Assembly: GCA_905233545.1 (NCBI GenBank)
Contig: CAJOEV010000010.1
Coordinates: 1 to 64,000 of the forward strand
DNA: 64,000 nt
DNA from: an uncultured Eubacterium sp.
Lineage (GTDB): Bacteria > Bacillota > Clostridia > Oscillospirales > Acutalibacteraceae
Reading direction: 5' to 3'
Part shown: positions 39,035 to 48,243 of the stretch, one piece after another
Position numbering within the stretch: position 1 is the first letter of the stretch
Layout: each line of letters starts with the position of its first letter
Position numbers and translations under genes: made by a program
The notes under the pieces: generated by a model
Database searches by the model: none
What the model saw: the letters and a program-made list of their open reading frames with translations, nothing else
What the model was told of the DNA's origin: nothing

Positions 39035-39886
39035 TTATTGCCTTTCGATTATTTTCTTATTGAGTATTTCGTAAAAATTATCGGGTTTGATTTTTATAAG
39101 CTTAGCTTTATACTCCGATTTTGAAATGACAATTCTTGATTCATTATCTATCGGTATTGATTCTTTTCCGTCTATTGCAAGGAATGAGTTATTGTGAACA
39201 TCGCTTTCAATGAATACTTCAAGCTCTTTATCAGAAGAAAAAACAACGCTTCTGTTTAAAAGTGAATGAGGACAAATCGGAGTTACAACAAAGCACGAAT
39301 TATCAGGACTGACAACAGGACCGCCCGCAGCCATAGAATATGCAGTTGAACCTGTCGGGGTTGAAACAATCATACCGTCAGCTCTTATCTGAGTAACAAT
39401 TCTGCCTTCGCTGACTACATTAATATCAATCAGTCTTGCAAGCGAACCTCTTGTAATTACAGCATCATTAAGACAATGATGAACGGATACAAGCTCGTTA
39501 TTGCTGTAAACACAAGCTTTTAGCATCATTCTTTCGTCAACTTCAAACTCACCGCTTCCGAGATTATTAAGAAGTTCGAGTTCATCTTTTTCAAGACCGC
39601 TCATAAATCCGAGCCTGCCTGCGTTAATACCGAGAACCTTTTTACCGCTGAGTGACGCCAGTTTAGCAATACTGAGTGTTGTTCCGTCGCCGCCGATAGC
39701 TATTGCAAGGTCACACAGCTCCATCATTTTATTCTTTGGAACAAAGGTTACATCCGCGTCAAAAATGTCTTTAAATTTTTCGCTGATATATACTTCTTCA
39801 CAGAATTTAGAAAGGACGTCAACAGCTTGCTTGGCAATCTGATACACATCGTCTCTGCGTAAATTTGAAAAAACTGATATTTTCAT
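39035..39886 (-). CDS. nadK: NAD kinase
   Basis: 283 aa from ATG 39886 (MKISVFSN, the usual start); makes NADP from NAD. The GGDGT motif is at 65-69, with NDAVITRG and [16 protein letters not shown] for NAD binding. The track start (39907) adds seven residues that overlap tlyA and resemble nothing in the family. From 39886 the gap to tlyA is 4 nt. The SD is weak, so coupling to tlyA is likely. Confidence 0.93.
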   Translation of the reverse strand: MKISVFSNLRRDDVYQIAKQAVDVLSKFCEEVYISEKFKDIFDADVTFVPKNKMMELCDLAIAIGGDGTTLSIAKLASLSGKKVLGINAGRLGFMSGLEKDELELLNNLGSGEFEVDERMMLKACVYSNNELVSVHHCLNDAVITRGSLARLIDINVVSEGRIVTQIRADGMIVSTPTGSTAYSMAAGGPVVSPDNSCFVVTPICPHSLLNRSVVFSSDKELEVFIESDVHNNSFLAIDGKESIPIDNESRIVISKSEYKAKLIKIKPDNFYEILNKKIIERQ

Positions 39887-39890
39887 AAAA

Positions 39891-40700
39891 TCACTTGTCC
39901 AATTCATTATGAGAGAGATTCACAATCTCACCTGCGTCAACCGATGATTCGATTTGCGCATCGTCGGATTTTTGAATAAATATTAAATATTCTATGTTGC
40001 CTTCAGGTCCTTTAATCGGTGAGAAGCTAAGTCCCTTAACCGAAAATCCGTTTGAAACACACATTTGGATAACGCTGCTTACTACATCAAGGTGAACACT
40101 TTTATCACGAACAACACCTTTTTTCCCAACCTTATCCTTTCCGGCTTCAAACTGTGGTTTAATAAGGCATACAGCCTCACCTTTATCACCTAAAAGAGTA
40201 TGCAAAACGGGAAGAATATGTTTGAGAGAAATAAAAGAAACGTCAACACTTGCAAAATCAACAGCATCTTTTACCTGTTCATTTGTTACGTATCTGAAAT
40301 TTGTTCTTTCAAGATTGACTACTCTTTCATCCGTACGAAGCTTCCATGCAAGCTGTCCGTAACCCACATCAATACTGTAGACCTTTTTTGCGCCGTTTTG
40401 AAGCATACAATCGGTAAATCCGCCCGTTGAGGCACCAACATCCATACATATCTTTTCTTCAAGCACAATCGGGAATTCCATCATTGCTTTTTCAAGCTTC
40501 AATCCTCCGCGAGAAACATATTTAAGTGAATTTCCGCGAACTTCAAGCTTATCATCGGAAGAAATGGTCATACCAGCTTTATCAGCTTTCTGGTTATTAA
40601 CATAAACCTGACCCGCCATTATTATTGCTTTTGCTTTTTCTCTTGAAGGAGCATAACCACCTTCAAAAACAGCAACATCAAGTCTGATTTTATCAGCCAT
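39891..40700 (-). CDS. tlyA: TlyA family rRNA (cytidine-2'-O)-methyltransferase
   Basis: 269 aa. An S4 RNA-binding domain ([21 protein letters not shown], residues 4-60) is followed by an FtsJ/RrmJ-like SAM domain with [14 protein letters not shown] and IDVGYGQL. Mycobacterial TlyA methylates 16S C1409 and 23S C1920; the clostridial version is usually assigned the same role. It overlaps dxs by 8 nt, the usual dxs-tlyA-nadK order. Confidence 0.93.
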   Translation of the reverse strand: MADKIRLDVAVFEGGYAPSREKAKAIIMAGQVYVNNQKADKAGMTISSDDKLEVRGNSLKYVSRGGLKLEKAMMEFPIVLEEKICMDVGASTGGFTDCMLQNGAKKVYSIDVGYGQLAWKLRTDERVVNLERTNFRYVTNEQVKDAVDFASVDVSFISLKHILPVLHTLLGDKGEAVCLIKPQFEAGKDKVGKKGVVRDKSVHLDVVSSVIQMCVSNGFSVKGLSFSPIKGPEGNIEYLIFIQKSDDAQIESSVDAGEIVNLSHNELDK

Positions 40701-42537
40701 TTAGTACCTCTTCAACAATAGAATCACAATCAAGACGGTATTTTTTAATCTGTGCGCCAACACTTGCCTGCTTAACAAATCCGTCGACAGCAACATGCTT
40801 AAATTCGGCATCAATACCGTTTTCTTTAAGCATTGAAGCAAAGCAATCGCCAACACCGCCGTCCTTAATTCCCTCTTCGGCAAAAATAATTTTCTTAGCC
40901 TTTTTTAGATGTTCCGTCACACTTTCATCAATTGGCTTTATCTTGTTTAGCTTAATAAGGCAAACACTTTCCTTATATTCCTGAGTAAGTTTATTATATG
41001 CTTTATAGCATTCACAAAATTCACGAGAATAAGTAATAATTGCCGTTTTGGCATGTTTATCATCACCGAAAACAATGTAATTTTCCTTGTTATATTCATA
41101 TCCTTCGGGTTTTTCACATTCTTTGCCCCTCGGATATCTGATTGCAACAGCATTCTTCTCTTTATATGCCGCCTGATACAACATTGATGAAAGCTCATCA
41201 TAGTATGCAGGCGCAAAAACAGTAAGATTCGGAACACTCATAAGATATGCAGTATCAAAAAGTCCCTGGTGACTCTCGCCGTCCTCACCAACAAAACCAG
41301 CTCTGTCGATAGCGAAAATAACTTTCAAATCCTGCATTGCAACATCGTGAATAAGCTGGTCATACGAGCGCTGAAGAAATGTTGAATAAACAGCAAAAAC
41401 AGGAAGCAAACCGTTTCTTGCAAGACCTGCAGAAAATGTTACTGCATGCTGTTCCGCAATACCGACATCAAAGAAACGCTTAGGGAATTTTTTTGAAAAC
41501 TCACTGAGACCCGTACCCGAAGCCATCGCAGCGGTAACAGCACAGAATCTGAAATCATTTTCCGCAAGATGAATAAGCGATTCACCAAATACGGAAGAAA
41601 AGTTGTCGCCCGAGCTTATTGGTTCGCCCGTGTTTATATCAAACTTTCCGATTCCATGGAATTTTGACGGATTCTGCTCGGCAAACTCATACCCCTTGCC
41701 TTTAACTGTGTTAATATGAAGCAAAACAGAATGGTTATGTGCCTTTGCAACATTTAGTGCGTCTATAAGCGCATCTAAATCGTGACCGTCAATAGGACCG
41801 TAATATCTGAAACCGAGATCTTCAAAGAATGTATTTTTATAAATTCTTTTTCTCAGCTTTTGGTTTACCAATGTGAAAAATGTGGTTATTTTCGAACCGA
41901 TTAACGGAATCTTTGCAATCAATCGGCTCATTTTTGACTTAAATCTGAAATACTTGGGTGAAGTTCTTATTGTTGTAAGATTTCTTGCGACTGAGCCCAC
42001 ATTTTTGCTTATAGACATTTCGTTGTCGTTGAGAATTACAATAAGATTGCTGCTTTGGTTGCCTGAATTATTCAGTGCTTCATATGCAAGACCGCCCGTA
42101 AGAGCACCGTCACCTATAACTGCAATAACCTTGCCCTTTTCGCCCTTAAGCGACTTAGCCTGGGCAAGACCGATTGCAGAAGAAATCGAAGTTGAAGAAT
42201 GACCCGACGAAAAAATATCGTGCTCACTTTCATTCCTTCTTGTGAATCCGCTTATGCCGTCCTCCTGGCGAAGCGATGAAAAATCATCTTTTCTGCCCGT
42301 AAGAATCTTATGAGTATAGCACTGGTGACCAACATCAAAAACAATCTGATCATTCGGCGAGTTGAACACCTTATGAAGTGCAACTGTAAGCTCAACAACA
42401 CCAAGATTTGAGGCTAAATGCCCGCCTGTTTTTGAAACAGAATCAATCATAAAACTTCGTATTTCAGAACACAAAATATCAAGCTCATCGATATTTAATG
42501 ATTTTATATCCTTTGGAGAATTAATATTTTCAAGCAT
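40693..42537 (-). CDS. dxs: 1-deoxy-D-xylulose-5-phosphate synthase
   Basis: 614 aa, first step of the MEP isoprenoid pathway; thiamine-diphosphate enzyme. Motifs are VIGDGALTGGLAYEALNNSG (TPP/Mg), FDVGIAEQHAVTFSAGLA, and DRAGFVGEDGESHQGLFD. ATG 42537 (MLENINS) is 4 nt after AGAGGTGG; the track's 42555 start is upstream of the SD. It works with ispA just upstream to supply prenyl chains, which also feed the wall lipid carrier. Confidence 0.96.
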   Translation of the reverse strand: MLENINSPKDIKSLNIDELDILCSEIRSFMIDSVSKTGGHLASNLGVVELTVALHKVFNSPNDQIVFDVGHQCYTHKILTGRKDDFSSLRQEDGISGFTRRNESEHDIFSSGHSSTSISSAIGLAQAKSLKGEKGKVIAVIGDGALTGGLAYEALNNSGNQSSNLIVILNDNEMSISKNVGSVARNLTTIRTSPKYFRFKSKMSRLIAKIPLIGSKITTFFTLVNQKLRKRIYKNTFFEDLGFRYYGPIDGHDLDALIDALNVAKAHNHSVLLHINTVKGKGYEFAEQNPSKFHGIGKFDINTGEPISSGDNFSSVFGESLIHLAENDFRFCAVTAAMASGTGLSEFSKKFPKRFFDVGIAEQHAVTFSAGLARNGLLPVFAVYSTFLQRSYDQLIHDVAMQDLKVIFAIDRAGFVGEDGESHQGLFDTAYLMSVPNLTVFAPAYYDELSSMLYQAAYKEKNAVAIRYPRGKECEKPEGYEYNKENYIVFGDDKHAKTAIITYSREFCECYKAYNKLTQEYKESVCLIKLNKIKPIDESVTEHLKKAKKIIFAEEGIKDGGVGDCFASMLKENGIDAEFKHVAVDGFVKQASVGAQIKKYRLDCDSIVEEVLNG

Positions 42538-42572
42538 CAGCCCACCTCTTTTCATTACATATTTTTACTAAA

Positions 42573-43457
42573 TCAGTTGTTTCTTGACATAAGATAATCC
42601 GAAAGAAGAAGCAAGAAATCCCTATTCGGGAAAACATCAAGCTGATTCTTTGCACAAGCTGTGAGTTTTCTTATATCTTTTTCAGCTTTCTTCTCACCAA
42701 CAAGAGTTACATAAGTTGTTTTATCATTTTTCTCGTCGGAGCCAACAGGTTTACCAAGCTCTTCCTCGTCTCCCTCGATATCAAGAAGGTCATCTTTAAT
42801 CTGAAACGCAATTCCGAGATAATATGCATATCTTGAAGCTGCTTCAATCATTTTTTCATCAGCACCTGCAGCAATACATCCAAGAATGCACGCTGCTGAA
42901 ATAAGAGCGCCTGTTTTAAGCTTATGTATTGTGAGAATATCAGTGACTGAAATATCTAAGTTTTCATACTTCAAATCAAGAGCCTGTCCGCCTATCATGC
43001 CGCCAACTCCTGCATTCTGAGCAAGAAGACTGATTGCCTTAGTCTTTTTATCATCGCTTAAATCACTGTCGGCAATAAGCTCAAACGCATGTGTTAAAAG
43101 GGCATCACCTGCAAGAAGAGCTGTAGCTTGTCCGAAAACAATATGGCAGGAAGGAGCGCCCCTTCTCATATCATCATCGTCCATACAAGGCATATCATCA
43201 TGAATGAGAGAATATGTGTGAATATATTCAATAGCACATGCAAGCGGAATTGCCTTTCTGTAGTCTCCGCCGCATATTCTGCAGAATTCAAGAACAAGAA
43301 CAGGACGGAGTCTTTTTCCGCCGTTTGCAAGTGAATAGCGCATTGCTCTGATAACATCCCTCTGACCCTCATCGGTATTCGGCAAGCTGTCTATTATTGC
43401 GTCATTAATGATATTAACATATTCATTCATTGTTTTTTTCATTTCAGGTGTGTACAT
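42573..43457 (-). CDS. ispA: Polyprenyl (farnesyl/geranyl) diphosphate synthase
   Basis: 294 aa. Allylic site GGKRLRP at 46-52, first aspartate motif D87DMPCMD93 (DDx4D, the bacterial FPP synthase form), and the second IKDDLLDIEGDEEELGKPVG. It makes FPP, or a slightly longer chain, from IPP and DMAPP. The residue before the first motif is small/aromatic-poor, so exact chain length is not certain. It lies between xseB and dxs, as is common. Confidence 0.94.
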   Translation of the reverse strand: MYTPEMKKTMNEYVNIINDAIIDSLPNTDEGQRDVIRAMRYSLANGGKRLRPVLVLEFCRICGGDYRKAIPLACAIEYIHTYSLIHDDMPCMDDDDMRRGAPSCHIVFGQATALLAGDALLTHAFELIADSDLSDDKKTKAISLLAQNAGVGGMIGGQALDLKYENLDISVTDILTIHKLKTGALISAACILGCIAAGADEKMIEAASRYAYYLGIAFQIKDDLLDIEGDEEELGKPVGSDEKNDKTTYVTLVGEKKAEKDIRKLTACAKNQLDVFPNRDFLLLLSDYLMSRNN

Positions 43458-43462
43458 ATCAA

Positions 43463-43648
43463 TCAGTCCTTTTCAATTTCCGTTATTTTTTGTTTTGCCT
43501 GTGTCAGCATTTTTGAACAAAGAGCAGTAAGCTTTGTTCCCTCTTCAAAAAGCGAAAGCGCCTCATCGAGTTCAATTTCGTTTTTTTCAAGAAGTGATAC
43601 TATTTCATCAAGCCTTTTTATAGCCTGTTCATAAGTCAAATCATTCAT
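43463..43648 (-). CDS. xseB: Exodeoxyribonuclease VII small subunit
   Basis: 61 aa with the family signature TYEQAIKRLDEIVSLLEKNEIELDEALSLFEEG. Two helices form the coiled subunit that binds XseA. It overlaps xseA by 8 nt (ATGAATGA), so stoichiometric expression is likely. Confidence 0.94.
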   Translation of the reverse strand: MNDLTYEQAIKRLDEIVSLLEKNEIELDEALSLFEEGTKLTALCSKMLTQAKQKITEIEKD

Positions 43649-44840
43649 TCTCTGTTACCTCGTTTACAACAGCGCTTATCTGTCCGCCGCTGATTATTAC
43701 ATTAATCTCGTCATTTATGCTTATATCTGAAATGCTTTTAATAACATTATCATTCTTTTTTGTAATTGAATAACCTCTTCCGAGAACTGCAAGCGGGCTT
43801 AGAGCGTTAAGTGAATTTGCCGCAACCTTAAGTTCATTTTCTTTTGATGACAAAATGTTCTTGTATAATCCCCGAAGCTTTTCAAAAGTTTCCATAACAT
43901 TTTTATCAAGACTCTCGAAAAAGGATTCAAAATCCGAAAGAACGGAATTATTCTTTATGTTCTGCAGCTTTTCTTCCTTAAGTTCGATTATATGACTTAC
44001 GGAAGCTTCAATTGCTGCACTCATGTTCTTTATCATAAGAGTTTCATTTTCAATATTCGGAACCGCAAGCTCGGCTGCTGCACTTGGAGTCGGTGCGCGC
44101 AAATCCGCAACAAAATCACATATTGTAAAATCTGTTTCATGTCCTACAGCAGAAATTATCGGCTTCTTGCAATTAAAGACTGCACGGGCAACTTTTTCAG
44201 TGTTAAACGCCCATAAATCTTCAATTGAGCCGCCGCCCCTGCCAACAATGATAGTGTCGATATCCTCTATCTTATCGAGAAATTCAATGGACTTAACTAT
44301 GTCCTCAGGAGCGCTGTCGCCCTGAACAACTGTCGGAACTATAATAACCTCGCAAAGCGGAAAGCGTCTTGAAAGAATGTTTTTGATATCTTCAACCGCA
44401 GCGCCCATATTTGAGGTTGCAACGCCGATTTTACTCGGATACTTTGGTATTGGTTTTTTGTACTCAGGTGAAAACAGCCCCTCTTTATCAAGTTTTTCCT
44501 TAAGCTGTTCAAAGGCAATAGTCAGTGAACCGATTCCTTCGACCTGCATATCGCGCACATAGAGCTGATAAACACCGTCACGCTCATAAACGCCTATCTG
44601 ACCAAAACAAATTACCTTCATTCCGTTTTCGGCACGGAATTTAAGCTTATAGTTATCAGATGAAAACATAACACATTTCAACTGTGATTTGCTGTCTTTA
44701 AGCGTGAAATACATATGTCCGCTCGGATAATGCTTGAAGTTTGAAATTTCCCCCGTAATATAGACATTCTTTATCGGAGGTATTTCATCAAGAAGCGCTT
44801 TAATATAGCTATTAACTTGTGAAACAGTTAAAACATTCAT
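43641..44840 (-). CDS. xseA: Exodeoxyribonuclease VII large subunit
   Basis: 399 aa. An N-terminal OB fold (GHMYFTLKDSKSQLKCVMF, residues 20-95) is followed by the catalytic domain with IIVGRGGGSIEDLWAFN and AVGHETDFTICDFVADLRAPTP, then a coiled coil. With XseB it degrades single-stranded DNA. It is 2 nt behind the TsaD-like gene. Confidence 0.96.
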   Translation of the reverse strand: MNVLTVSQVNSYIKALLDEIPPIKNVYITGEISNFKHYPSGHMYFTLKDSKSQLKCVMFSSDNYKLKFRAENGMKVICFGQIGVYERDGVYQLYVRDMQVEGIGSLTIAFEQLKEKLDKEGLFSPEYKKPIPKYPSKIGVATSNMGAAVEDIKNILSRRFPLCEVIIVPTVVQGDSAPEDIVKSIEFLDKIEDIDTIIVGRGGGSIEDLWAFNTEKVARAVFNCKKPIISAVGHETDFTICDFVADLRAPTPSAAAELAVPNIENETLMIKNMSAAIEASVSHIIELKEEKLQNIKNNSVLSDFESFFESLDKNVMETFEKLRGLYKNILSSKENELKVAANSLNALSPLAVLGRGYSITKKNDNVIKSISDISINDEINVIISGGQISAVVNEVTENE

Positions 44841-44842
44841 AA

Positions 44843-45754
44843 TTATTCCGATTTCAGACTTGCAAAAACTGCAAGTCCTGCCGCATTATCAAGTGAAAAC
44901 TCGGGCTCGGCAAAACCCGCTTCATATTTATTAAGGATTGTTTCTCTTAGGAGTGAGTTTGAAGCAACACCTCCCGAGAAAACAACCGGAAGATTTCCGT
45001 ATTTTAATGTAATTGAGTCAAGCATTGATAAAACGGTTTTGGCAACATAACTCAATGCAAATTTTGCAATATCTTGCTTTGCCTCTCCTCTGTTAACCAT
45101 CTGCTTAACTTTATTTTCAACACCGCTCATTGAGCAGTTGCCGTCAATTATTGTAGGCTTAATCTTAAATTCTGCGGTACTTGTTCTTGACAGCTCGTCA
45201 AGTTCTTTTCCGCAGGGAAAATCAATACCGAGCAAAACACCCGTTCTGTCAACAGCTTGTCCCGCTTTTAAATCAAGACTCTCAGAAATTATCTCTGCAG
45301 CAATTATTTCATCTTTATCGGGTTTTACCAGAAGCGCTTCAGTTGTTCCGCCGCTGAGATGAAATGCAACAAATTCTCTGTTTATCAATTCAAGCTTATC
45401 GCACGAATAAAGTGCAGCAAGAATATGACCGACCTGATGTGAGGTTTCAAACAGCGGTACTCCCGCGCCCTTAGCAAGAGCTAAAGCGGCATTTCTTCCA
45501 ACAAGAAAACAAGGCATATAGCTTCCTTCAATGTTTCTCGGTTTTGTGCTTACGCCTACAGCCTTCAGTGATTGAAAATCAATACTTTCAAGCAGATTCG
45601 GAAGATTTACTGTATGCTGAAATACTGCATCACTCTGACGAAGTCCTCTTTCACCGCTTCTAACGCTGAGCATAATCTTATGATTCTCAATATATCCGTT
45701 TGTATAAACGGCGGCGGAGGTTGTATAGTTGCTTGTATCAAAGCCCGCAAACAT
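44843..45754 (-). CDS. TsaD/Kae1-like (peptidase M22 family) paralogue
   Basis: 303 aa of the ASKHA fold. Phosphate-1 region GFDTSNYTTS (4-13), metal pair H106-Q-V-G-H110, nucleotide loops FHLSGGTTEALLV and VVFSGGVASNSLL, and terminal DNAAGLAVFA. It is shorter than true TsaD (about 340 aa) and its metal motif is SHQVGH, so it is likely the clostridial paralogue rather than the tRNA t6A enzyme. No TsaB, TsaE or RimI lies nearby. The function is unknown. ATG overlaps the nusB stop by 1 nt. Confidence 0.8.
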   Translation of the reverse strand: MFAGFDTSNYTTSAAVYTNGYIENHKIMLSVRSGERGLRQSDAVFQHTVNLPNLLESIDFQSLKAVGVSTKPRNIEGSYMPCFLVGRNAALALAKGAGVPLFETSHQVGHILAALYSCDKLELINREFVAFHLSGGTTEALLVKPDKDEIIAAEIISESLDLKAGQAVDRTGVLLGIDFPCGKELDELSRTSTAEFKIKPTIIDGNCSMSGVENKVKQMVNRGEAKQDIAKFALSYVAKTVLSMLDSITLKYGNLPVVFSGGVASNSLLRETILNKYEAGFAEPEFSLDNAAGLAVFASLKSE

Positions 45755-46146
45755 TAACTTCTGCTCCTCATATATGCTCCGAGAATGCCGTTAATGAAAC
45801 CTGCATCCTCCTGTGAAGAATACTTCTTGGCAAGTTCAACCGCTTCATTAATAGCAACTGAATCGGGAACATCGTCAATATAATTAATTTCATAAACCGC
45901 AAGCCTGAGAATTGAAATATTAACCTTCGATATTCTGTTAAGCTTCCAGCCCGTTGAATAATTCGATATTATTTCATCAAGAGCTTCCTTATTCTCACAA
46001 ACTCCAAAAAACAGCTGTTTTGAATAATCACCTATCTGCGTTTCTTCTTCAATTGCTGTTTCAAATATTTCCTCGGGTGTGCTGTCTGAAAATAAAGACT
46101 GAAAAATCAGGGCAAATGCCTGTTCTCTTTGTTTATATCTGTTCAT
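45754..46146 (-). CDS. nusB: Transcription antitermination factor NusB
   Basis: 130 aa, all-helical NusB fold with REQAFALIFQSLF at the N-terminus and DSVAINEAVELAKKYSSQEDAGFINGILG at the C-terminus. With NusE it binds boxA of rRNA. Its SD GGAGTA begins directly after the U-run of an intrinsic terminator (46157-46188), an unusual arrangement for this gene. Confidence 0.95.
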   Translation of the reverse strand: MNRYKQREQAFALIFQSLFSDSTPEEIFETAIEEETQIGDYSKQLFFGVCENKEALDEIISNYSTGWKLNRISKVNISILRLAVYEINYIDDVPDSVAINEAVELAKKYSSQEDAGFINGILGAYMRSRS

Positions 46147-46156
46147 TTATTACTCC

Positions 46157-46188
46157 AAAAAAGCCGACTGATAGTTATAGCAGCCGGC
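46157..46188 (-). terminator. Terminator/attenuator directly before nusB
   Basis: In the minus-strand RNA, GCCGGCUG pairs with CAGUCGGC (46181-46188 with 46163-46170, one G-U), with a 10-nt loop, then six uridines (46157-46162). The next bases, GGAGTA, are the SD of nusB. No promoter fits between this hairpin and nusB, so nusB and the genes after it need read-through or a promoter I could not see. Confidence 0.82.
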
Positions 46189-46196
46189 ATTAAAAA

Positions 46197-46589
46197 TCAG
46201 TTTTCAGTTTCTTTAGGTTCATTTGTGCCGGCGTTCTCATCAAATTCTATTCCTGCAATAATAACATTAACTTTTGAAACAAGTCTTCCCGTCATATTCT
46301 GAATAGATTCTTTAACATTCTGCTGAACATTCTGAGCAACAGTTTTTATCTTTTTATTTGGTTCAATATTAAGATAAATGCTGACATTAATATCGTCGCC
46401 GTTCTGAGATATTCTGACGGGGCTCATAACTTTAAGACTGCCCTTTTTGATTGTGCTGAACACATCAAACGGTCTGTTGGAAAATGAACCAACGCCCTCA
46501 ACATCCTTTGCCGCATTTATTGCAATAGAAGAAATTACTTCCTCGGAAATAACAAGATTACCTTTTTCGTTTGTTGATGTGACTTCCAT
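46197..46589 (-). CDS. Asp23/Gls24 family envelope stress protein
   Basis: 130 aa with the DUF322 core: NLVISEEVISSIAINAAKDVEGVGSF, then a middle of alternating beta strands and VQQNVKESIQNMTGRLVSKVNVIIAGIEF. Members bind the membrane or its anchors and take part in envelope stress. It has its own extended -10 promoter and a strong GGAGGCGG SD. It is the first gene of the nusB-xse-dxs block in most Clostridia. Confidence 0.93.
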   Translation of the reverse strand: MEVTSTNEKGNLVISEEVISSIAINAAKDVEGVGSFSNRPFDVFSTIKKGSLKVMSPVRISQNGDDINVSIYLNIEPNKKIKTVAQNVQQNVKESIQNMTGRLVSKVNVIIAGIEFDENAGTNEPKETEN

Positions 46590-46621
46590 AATATTTCCGC
46601 CTCCATTATTAATTCTTAGGT

Positions 46622-46650
46622 ATTATATCATAAGGCGAATAAATATACAA
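46622..46650 (-). promoter_or_regulatory. Promoter of the Asp23 family gene
   Basis: Minus strand: TTGTAT (46645-46650), 17-nt spacer ending TGA, TATAAT (46622-46627). It lies after the spoIIIAH stop and uncouples the housekeeping block from the sporulation operon. Confidence 0.8.
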
Positions 46651-46672
46651 TACTAAATTTATATTATTTAAA

Positions 46673-47308
46673 TTATTTGCTTTGAATAATTGATACATCT
46701 TCAAAGGAGCAATTAAGTTGCTGCATTGCAATCTCTTTTATCTGAACAATAACAGAATTAGAAAGCTCTTTACAATCAACAATTATATCAACTCTGTTTG
46801 AATCGTTGCTGACAACTGCAAGACAGTTTTCCACACCTTTTGAAGTAACCAGAGTTTCAATCTTATTTTCAGCCGAAATGTTCTCGGAAAGTCTTGATAT
46901 GCTTTCGACAGCATCATTTTTAGATTTAGCTCCGTCTTCCTGCGAATCAATAACTTTCTGAAGTTTGTCAAGCGCTTCATCACGAGCGTTCTGCCTTTCA
47001 ACGCGCGCTTTCGCGAAGTATTCATTTTCCTTGTTTTCATCGGTTTCAACAGTTGCACCGACGAGCTCAGCTTCACCAAGTGTTTTTGTTCCTGACGAAT
47101 CAATAAGAGGCTGTATATTGGCACTTAAATCTGTATTTTGGTAATACCAGTTTCCGAGTATTCCAACTGCTAAAATAAGAACAAAAGAAGCTGCCGCCAA
47201 TTTTGTTTTATTTGCCTTTTTCTTCTTGATTTGTTCTTCTGTCAGGATTGGCTTATTCTTAGATTTCTTTAGATTCTTTTTTTCTTTTGTTTTGAATTTT
47301 TCTTCCAT
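46673..47308 (-). CDS. spoIIIAH: Stage III sporulation protein AH
   Basis: 211 aa: a Lys-rich N-terminal tail, one membrane segment (LAAASFVLILAVGILGNWYY, about 37-56), and an extracellular YscJ/FliF-like domain (FAKARVERQNARDEALDKLQKVI, then SKGVENCLAVV). In B. subtilis it forms the mother-cell half of the feeding tube by binding SpoIIQ of the forespore. No SpoIIQ is in the window. Confidence 0.93.
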   Translation of the reverse strand: MEEKFKTKEKKNLKKSKNKPILTEEQIKKKKANKTKLAAASFVLILAVGILGNWYYQNTDLSANIQPLIDSSGTKTLGEAELVGATVETDENKENEYFAKARVERQNARDEALDKLQKVIDSQEDGAKSKNDAVESISRLSENISAENKIETLVTSKGVENCLAVVSNDSNRVDIIVDCKELSNSVIVQIKEIAMQQLNCSFEDVSIIQSK

Positions 47309-47317
47309 TGTATCACC

Positions 47318-47773
47318 TTATTGCTTAGATTTTGAGACACTGATTTTTGATGATGAAATATCAAAAACAGAACTTAACAAACTGATTATGCTTTCTCTGA
47401 CTGTGGCATTATCGGCACCGCTGCAAACAACTGCAACGCCCATAACCTGTGGATAATACTGCTTAATCATAGCCGGAGTTTCACCGTTTTCATCCTTATA
47501 TAATACATATTCATATGAACTTGAAAAAGAACCTTCATTTTGAGTTTCTTCACTATTTTTTGCATAAACATTTTCTTTTGAATTTTTCAGTGTAATCATG
47601 ACATCGCATTCGCCCGCTCCGTCAATTTTTTCTATCAGATTTTCGCATTTATTCTCAAGCTGTGCAACATAATTATCGTATGAATATTCATCCGTTTTTT
47701 CTTTTGAAACTGTATTAAAAATACTCATATCGCTGAGCATTATCAGAACAATTCCAATGAGTCCTGCAATCAC
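47318..47773 (-). CDS. spoIIIAG: Stage III sporulation protein AG
   Basis: A 151-aa ORF starting at GTG 47773: one membrane segment, then the soluble SpoIIIAG domain (VAQLENKCENLIEKIDGAGECDVMITLKNS, YYPQVMGVAVVCSGADNATV). The GTG has no SD. The same frame extends upstream as LKNSDKKIKFLV, a basic tail expected before the membrane segment, back to an AAAGGTGG SD at 47814-47821, but no ATG/GTG/TTG is in frame there. The true start is therefore uncertain. Confidence 0.82.
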   Translation of the reverse strand: MIAGLIGIVLIMLSDMSIFNTVSKEKTDEYSYDNYVAQLENKCENLIEKIDGAGECDVMITLKNSKENVYAKNSEETQNEGSFSSSYEYVLYKDENGETPAMIKQYYPQVMGVAVVCSGADNATVRESIISLLSSVFDISSSKISVSKSKQ

Positions 47774-47802
47774 AAGAAACTTGATTTTTTTATCTGAATT
47801 TT

Positions 47803-48243
47803 TTAGTTGTAAACCACCTTTGAATTAATCCCAAGCTCATCAAAAATCATTTTTTTAACTTCTTCCCTGCTGTATTCATCGGGTATTGAAACAATAACAT
47901 TCTTTATCTCAAGATCCGAACTTTCAATATCAAAATTCACCCTGCTTGAAACATTTGCAGATATCCCTTTCTTATTTAAAAATGATTTTATGCTTTTGTT
48001 AATTTGGTTTTCATAACCTGCATTGGAATTCTCGTTAATTTCAAATATCTTTGAATCGGATTTTATTGATAAATCAGAGGCATCAAAATCTTTTAACGGT
48101 ACAATAAATGATATGAAAATAAAAACAGAAATCGTTATTTTATAAAATCTTTTCATTTCTCCGTTTGGTGAAAGAATTGAAAAGATGACAGATATAATCA
48201 GTGTTAAACATACGCAAAAGCTCCACTGTTTTAAAAAATCCAT
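47803..48243 (-). CDS. spoIIIAF: Stage III sporulation protein AF
   Basis: 146 aa: two N-terminal membrane segments (8-25, 33-49), the conserved NGEMKRFYKITISVFIFISFIVPL, then a small ring-building-like domain ending SREEVKKMIFDELGI. Part of the spoIIIA export complex in the outer forespore membrane. ATG overlaps the spoIIIAE stop by 1 nt. Confidence 0.92.
   Translation of the reverse strand: MDFLKQWSFCVCLTLIISVIFSILSPNGEMKRFYKITISVFIFISFIVPLKDFDASDLSIKSDSKIFEINENSNAGYENQINKSIKSFLNKKGISANVSSRVNFDIESSDLEIKNVIVSIPDEYSREEVKKMIFDELGINSKVVYN

Noticed and set aside
44843-45754. Naming this gene tsaD
   Set aside because: Length and metal motif differ from TsaD and no partner genes are near; it is listed as a paralogue only.
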